This document shows positions 60,869 through 64,000 of a stretch of 64,000 nt of DNA, one piece after another. Each line of letters starts with the position of its first letter. The stretch's first letter is position 1. The notes below the pieces were generated by a model that was not told the DNA's origin, ran no database searches, and saw only the letters and a list, made by a program, of their open reading frames with translations. A program made the position numbers and the translations under genes. The stretch is from Kordiimonas sediminis. GTDB taxonomy: Bacteria > Pseudomonadota > Alphaproteobacteria > Sphingomonadales > Kordiimonadaceae. The DNA is taken from positions 1,151,893 through 1,215,892 of the forward strand of contig NZ_BNCI01000001.1 of assembly GCF_014656395.1 (NCBI RefSeq). The letters run 5' to 3'.

Positions 60869-62923
60869 ATGGCGACCTTGCGGACCCTGCATATTGGCGC
60901 GGGACAAGGACTGGTGCCCGGTGTCAGCTATCCTACGTATCAGGCATTCTTTGATGATATCGGGACCGGGCTGCCGTCTGACCTTGTAGGTGCGGACGAG
61001 GATTGGTTGCTCCTGTTTTATGGGGACGGTGTTACGCCTTTGACTGTATCAGGCGTTCACCGATTTGACAGTAAACTGACCGGTGCAAGCGGCAGAACTG
61101 TTACCTTTTCCCCGGCAGTGGGGCATGGTTTTTGGGACACATATGATCCGGCAACAGACCCCTTGACATATCATGGAGCGTCCCGCGGGGTGACCCTATC
61201 CGTTGGTGCCTGGTCAAGTTTTTGTGGTTCAGGAAGTGCGGGCCTTGGTCTGCGAACTGTTGTTACAGCGGGGTTTCAGTTTCTGCTGGCGAATAATGGC
61301 GCCCGCATTCTGGACGGTAATACGGGGGTCCTGAATTCGCTTGATGGCTGTCTTGTCTATGATATGCGGCAAGGCAATTATAGTGATATAGTCCGAACCA
61401 GCAGTGGTGCCGGGGATACGGCCCATGTTGAAAACTGTATTTTCTTTACGCGGGGCGGGCGGGTTATCAATGCAGCGTCCCTGAGCGGCACCAGTCGTGT
61501 TTCCAATAATATTATTGTCTATATGGGGGCGGGCACAAATCTGTCACCTGCGGTTTATTCGGACCACGGTGTCAGCCCGGGGGACAAAGAGTTTTATAAT
61601 ACCATCTGTACAGGCTACCAGACGGTATATTCCAATAATCAGACCTCGAAACTTGCCTGCTGGATCTCGGATGGGATGGCTGCGGATAACCCGGCGGTCG
61701 CCAATACCGCCGGGTCGGAGTTTGGTATATTGCCTCAGGATGTTTTTACCCTTTGGCCCGCAGACCCGGTCGTTGCAACCGCAGTAGACTTTGATCTGCG
61801 ACTAAGAGCAGAGGGACCGGCAATCGGGTCCCATGTCGCTAGTGTGGAAAATACTTTAACGGATGCAGCGGGCGGCGTGCGACAGGGGCCACAAGATGCA
61901 GGGCCGCTCCTGTCGCCGTTTGTGGCTTCGGATGGAGGGGCGCCGTTTCGGGAGGTACTGAATGACAGCTTGTGGCAACGCTATTCTGCGACGGCAATCA
62001 CCCCGGATGGGAATGGCTGGTTTGATATAACGACCAGTTATGACAGCCTGCTTCGGGGCGCGCATCCGCTTGCCCACATGCAGATATTTCCATCAGGATT
62101 ATATTTTGCATGTGAATTTCAGACGTCAGCCCCCTTTGGGACGACACGCAACCGTCTATTTTCGCAAGGGGCCGTTCATATTGATTTGCTGCAGTCTGGC
62201 GGGGTCGAGGTCACATTCGTGCACGCATCCGGGCAGGTGGTTCTGACATCATCGGGTTCAGTTCCCGCGGTGGATGATGGGTCTCCTCATAGTCTGAGCG
62301 TTACCTGGGACGGCACGGCACTGCCAGATAATGTACAGATTAAAATTGATGGCAGCACTATTGGAACGGGCAGTTTTGTTGACGGCCCTCTTCTCAGCAC
62401 GACTGCCCCTCTGACACTTGGCGCGGCACTGGACGGGTTTCAAGGCAAGGTGCGCAATATCCAGCTTGCAAACAGGCCTGTTGTACAAACTGTATTGTCT
62501 GATTGGGCCGGGTCTGGTGTGCATACTGATTGTCTGGCATCAGGAAATTCGGGGGCGGTAAGCCTGGGGGCGATTTTACAGCTGACAGAGGGTGGCGGTA
62601 CATCCCTTCTTGGCGTGTCTGGACGAACCGGCGAGTTACTGACGGCAAAAGCAGTGCGCCCCGTGGGTAATGGGGGATACCTTTTCCTGCACGCAAGTCT
62701 GGGCAGCCTTGCCGCTGACTGTATAGCGCAGGGTAGCGGACAAGCGCACCTTGTCAGTGGTAATGCCGGATGGGGCATGTTTTCAGGGGGTACGTACCAG
62801 TATGCGTCCGACCGCCAAACCTTCGTTCGGTCAGGTTCGCGGCAGATACAGGCCTGCGGGCACATCAGTGTGCCCCGCCGCCTATACAGAGCAAGTGATA
62901 AGAACACCGACCGGACCCGCTAA
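60869..62923 (+). CDS. Beta-helix/LamG-containing phage fibre protein
   Basis: 684 residues. Residues about 100-340 look like a right-handed parallel beta-helix (repeated short strands such as LDGCLVYDMRQG, AHVENCIFFTRGG, SRVSNNIIVYMG). Residues about 380-560 form a LamG/concanavalin A-like domain (LYFACEFQTSAPFGTT, HSLSVTWDGTALPDNVQIKIDG, TTAPLTLGAALDGFQGKVRNIQL). This is the make-up of receptor-binding or tail-fibre proteins recognising glycans. The last ~30 residues are basic and unlike the rest; a frameshift near 62830 is possible. Followed by genes resembling fibre accessory and adaptor proteins. Confidence 0.75.
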   Translation: MATLRTLHIGAGQGLVPGVSYPTYQAFFDDIGTGLPSDLVGADEDWLLLFYGDGVTPLTVSGVHRFDSKLTGASGRTVTFSPAVGHGFWDTYDPATDPLTYHGASRGVTLSVGAWSSFCGSGSAGLGLRTVVTAGFQFLLANNGARILDGNTGVLNSLDGCLVYDMRQGNYSDIVRTSSGAGDTAHVENCIFFTRGGRVINAASLSGTSRVSNNIIVYMGAGTNLSPAVYSDHGVSPGDKEFYNTICTGYQTVYSNNQTSKLACWISDGMAADNPAVANTAGSEFGILPQDVFTLWPADPVVATAVDFDLRLRAEGPAIGSHVASVENTLTDAAGGVRQGPQDAGPLLSPFVASDGGAPFREVLNDSLWQRYSATAITPDGNGWFDITTSYDSLLRGAHPLAHMQIFPSGLYFACEFQTSAPFGTTRNRLFSQGAVHIDLLQSGGVEVTFVHASGQVVLTSSGSVPAVDDGSPHSLSVTWDGTALPDNVQIKIDGSTIGTGSFVDGPLLSTTAPLTLGAALDGFQGKVRNIQLANRPVVQTVLSDWAGSGVHTDCLASGNSGAVSLGAILQLTEGGGTSLLGVSGRTGELLTAKAVRPVGNGGYLFLHASLGSLAADCIAQGSGQAHLVSGNAGWGMFSGGTYQYASDRQTFVRSGSRQIQACGHISVPRRLYRASDKNTDRTR

Positions 62924-62996
62924 TTGGCGCGGCATCTGTTGGCCAGTTTCGCAGCTTGCTGCCTTCTACTTACATTAATCTAACATGGAGAATATT

Positions 62997-63455
62997 ATGA
63001 CGGTTGGAAGTTTTCAGGTTTTCGACAAGACGTTGGAGGCCATGCTTCTTGGTACACTGGGTAGCCTTGATGGGGCGGTGCTATCGGGGGTTCTCCTTGG
63101 TGCGTCTTACAGCCCAGATGTTACGCTGCATGCGACATACGCTGATATAGTGGCGTTGGAGATATCTGGCGGCGATTATGCGCAGTCTGCTGTTTCGTCT
63201 GCCGCGGTAACAGACCTTCTGGACGGCGTTGGGTTTTCGACGGCGGATGTGTCCTTTGGCAGTGCGGTAACGATCAGCGGAGCCAAGTATCTTGCCCTCG
63301 TGGTCGGCAGTGCGGGGCTGTTGCAAAATACCGATAGGATACTTGGGGTGCAGGATTTAAATACTGACAGCCCAGTGGCAACTGTTGCCAGCACAAATGG
63401 TGAATTTACAGTGCAGACACCTGTCGGTGGCTGGTTCGTTTTGGCAAGGTCATAG
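62997..63455 (+). CDS. Phage fibre-associated hypothetical protein
   Basis: 152 residues from ATG 62997 (GGAG site six bases upstream; another in-frame ATG at 62985). Pattern resembles small beta-rich prophage proteins found next to tail-fibre genes: LSGVLLGASYSPDVTLHATYADI, EISGGDYAQSAVSSAAVT and VSFGSAVTISGAKYLALV in order. Probably a structural accessory of the fibre. Function not established. Confidence 0.6.
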   Translation: MTVGSFQVFDKTLEAMLLGTLGSLDGAVLSGVLLGASYSPDVTLHATYADIVALEISGGDYAQSAVSSAAVTDLLDGVGFSTADVSFGSAVTISGAKYLALVVGSAGLLQNTDRILGVQDLNTDSPVATVASTNGEFTVQTPVGGWFVLARS

Positions 63456-63457
63456 CA

Positions 63458-63739
63458 ATGGGAGTTTATCTGAAAGACCCGTCCGCTACGCTTGATTACA
63501 GCGTTGACTGGGCCGACACGCTACTCGCGGGCGAAACAATAGTTTCTGCCCAGTGGTCAGTTACACCAAACGGTGCAGAAGACCTGCAATTGGGGCAGGA
63601 ATATATAAACGGTTCTGTCTATTCTGTCTTTGTGGCCGGAGGGTATCCTGGGGCGCAATATCGGTTGTCCTGCCGTGTATCAACGGATCAGGGGCGGACG
63701 ATGGAACGCAGTTTTTGCCTAAGAATTGGGGAGACCTGA
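63458..63739 (+). CDS. Phage fibre-tail adaptor-like protein
   Basis: 93 residues, immunoglobulin-like: YLKDPSATLDYSVDWADTLL, IVSAQWSVTPNGAEDL and YRLSCRVSTDQGRTMERSF. This pattern (LDYxxDWxxxL...I..S.W.V) is typical of phage proteins annotated as fibre-tail adaptors. Two bases after the preceding gene. Confidence 0.65.
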   Translation: MGVYLKDPSATLDYSVDWADTLLAGETIVSAQWSVTPNGAEDLQLGQEYINGSVYSVFVAGGYPGAQYRLSCRVSTDQGRTMERSFCLRIGET

Positions 63740-63741
63740 TA

Positions 63742-64000
63742 ATGCGGTATGACTATGTATCCGAGGCGGTGAATATGCCGCTTTTGCTTGAGGATGTGAA
63801 AGACCATCTGCGCATAAAAAATCATGCGGAAGATGCGTATCTGACCGGACTGGTGATGTCCGCACAGTCTGCTATCGAAAGTCGGTTCGGGCTTTGCCTG
63901 CTTACCAGGAATATCCGTTTTTTCCTGAATGATTGGGGCGCAGAGCGCAAGACTTCGCGGTGGTGGTCAGGGGTGAAAGACGGTGCGACTTCTGATGTCC
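63742..64000 (+). CDS. Head-tail connector protein (partial)
   Basis: 86 codons from ATG 63742 to the window end, open at the 3' side. MPLLLEDVKDHLRIKNHAED and YLTGLVMSAQSAIESRFGLC are typical of the GTA ORFg6/gp6-like head-tail connector family. In standard gene order it directly follows the capsid, here 4.4 kb away. Confidence 0.8.
   Translation, partial: MRYDYVSEAVNMPLLLEDVKDHLRIKNHAEDAYLTGLVMSAQSAIESRFGLCLLTRNIRFFLNDWGAERKTSRWWSGVKDGATSDV

Noticed and set aside
1-64000. CRISPR arrays, insertion sequences, rRNA genes
   Set aside because: No repeat-spacer pattern, transposase or rRNA sequence was seen in the window.

Overview
The window looks like the chromosome of a Gram-negative alphaproteobacterium. 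Signs are two TonB-dependent receptors, an RND efflux pair, Tat-exported molybdenum hydroxylase genes, periplasmic binding proteins, and a siphovirus / gene-transfer-agent type packaging module of the kind common in Alphaproteobacteria. A member of the Kordiimonadales or a similar marine group would fit, but that placement is inference. All gene calls are read from the sequence alone; no database search was run.

Region 1 (1-7.7 kb) holds secreted hydrolases: two divergent class C beta-lactamase-fold serine hydrolases flanking a Lar-like zinc ribbon, a lipoprotein N-acyl-D-amino-acid deacylase, a small membrane protein and two orphan periplasmic binding proteins. Region 2 (7.7-21.5 kb) is envelope sensing and efflux: a YfiR-domain histidine kinase next to a TonB-dependent receptor, a MexEF-like pump, a CHASE4 histidine kinase, an EAL phosphodiesterase and a CNNM/CBS membrane protein. 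Region 3 (21.6-28.5 kb) has a cold-shock protein behind a DEAD-box helicase, a third serine hydrolase, a polynucleotide-phosphatase-like HAD protein, a small acidic protein translationally coupled to a 2OG-Fe(II) oxygenase, and an AhpD-like protein behind a TetR-type operator.

Region 4 (28.7-39.6 kb) has iorAB (isoquinoline 1-oxidoreductase type), a tRNA-Arg(CCU), an AidB-like acyl-CoA dehydrogenase, a PAS protein and a large secreted BNR-propeller protein. Region 5 (39.6-50.1 kb) reads as one uptake and catabolism unit: TonB receptor, DUF485 plus sodium:solute symporter, LuxR regulator, MBL-fold protein, group A flavin monooxygenase, DUF2783, VOC-type extradiol dioxygenase and fumarylacetoacetate hydrolase. 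The last four genes overlap by 1-4 bases. The inferred job is import, hydroxylation, ring cleavage and hydrolysis of an aromatic acid.

Region 6 (50.1-64 kb, continuing past the window) is a prophage. It has a CI-like repressor that appears to lack the S24 catalytic residues, palindromic operators, two outward promoters sharing a 14-bp element, a DUF6362-like protein, terminase small and large subunits, portal, prohead protease, capsid and a head-tail connector cut by the window end. The usual gene order is broken twice. A tape-measure-like gene and an unknown gene sit between protease and capsid. A putative PemK/MazF-like toxin-antitoxin pair with its own promoter and tandem terminators, plus fibre genes, sits between capsid and connector. 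These insertions are the most unusual part of the window.
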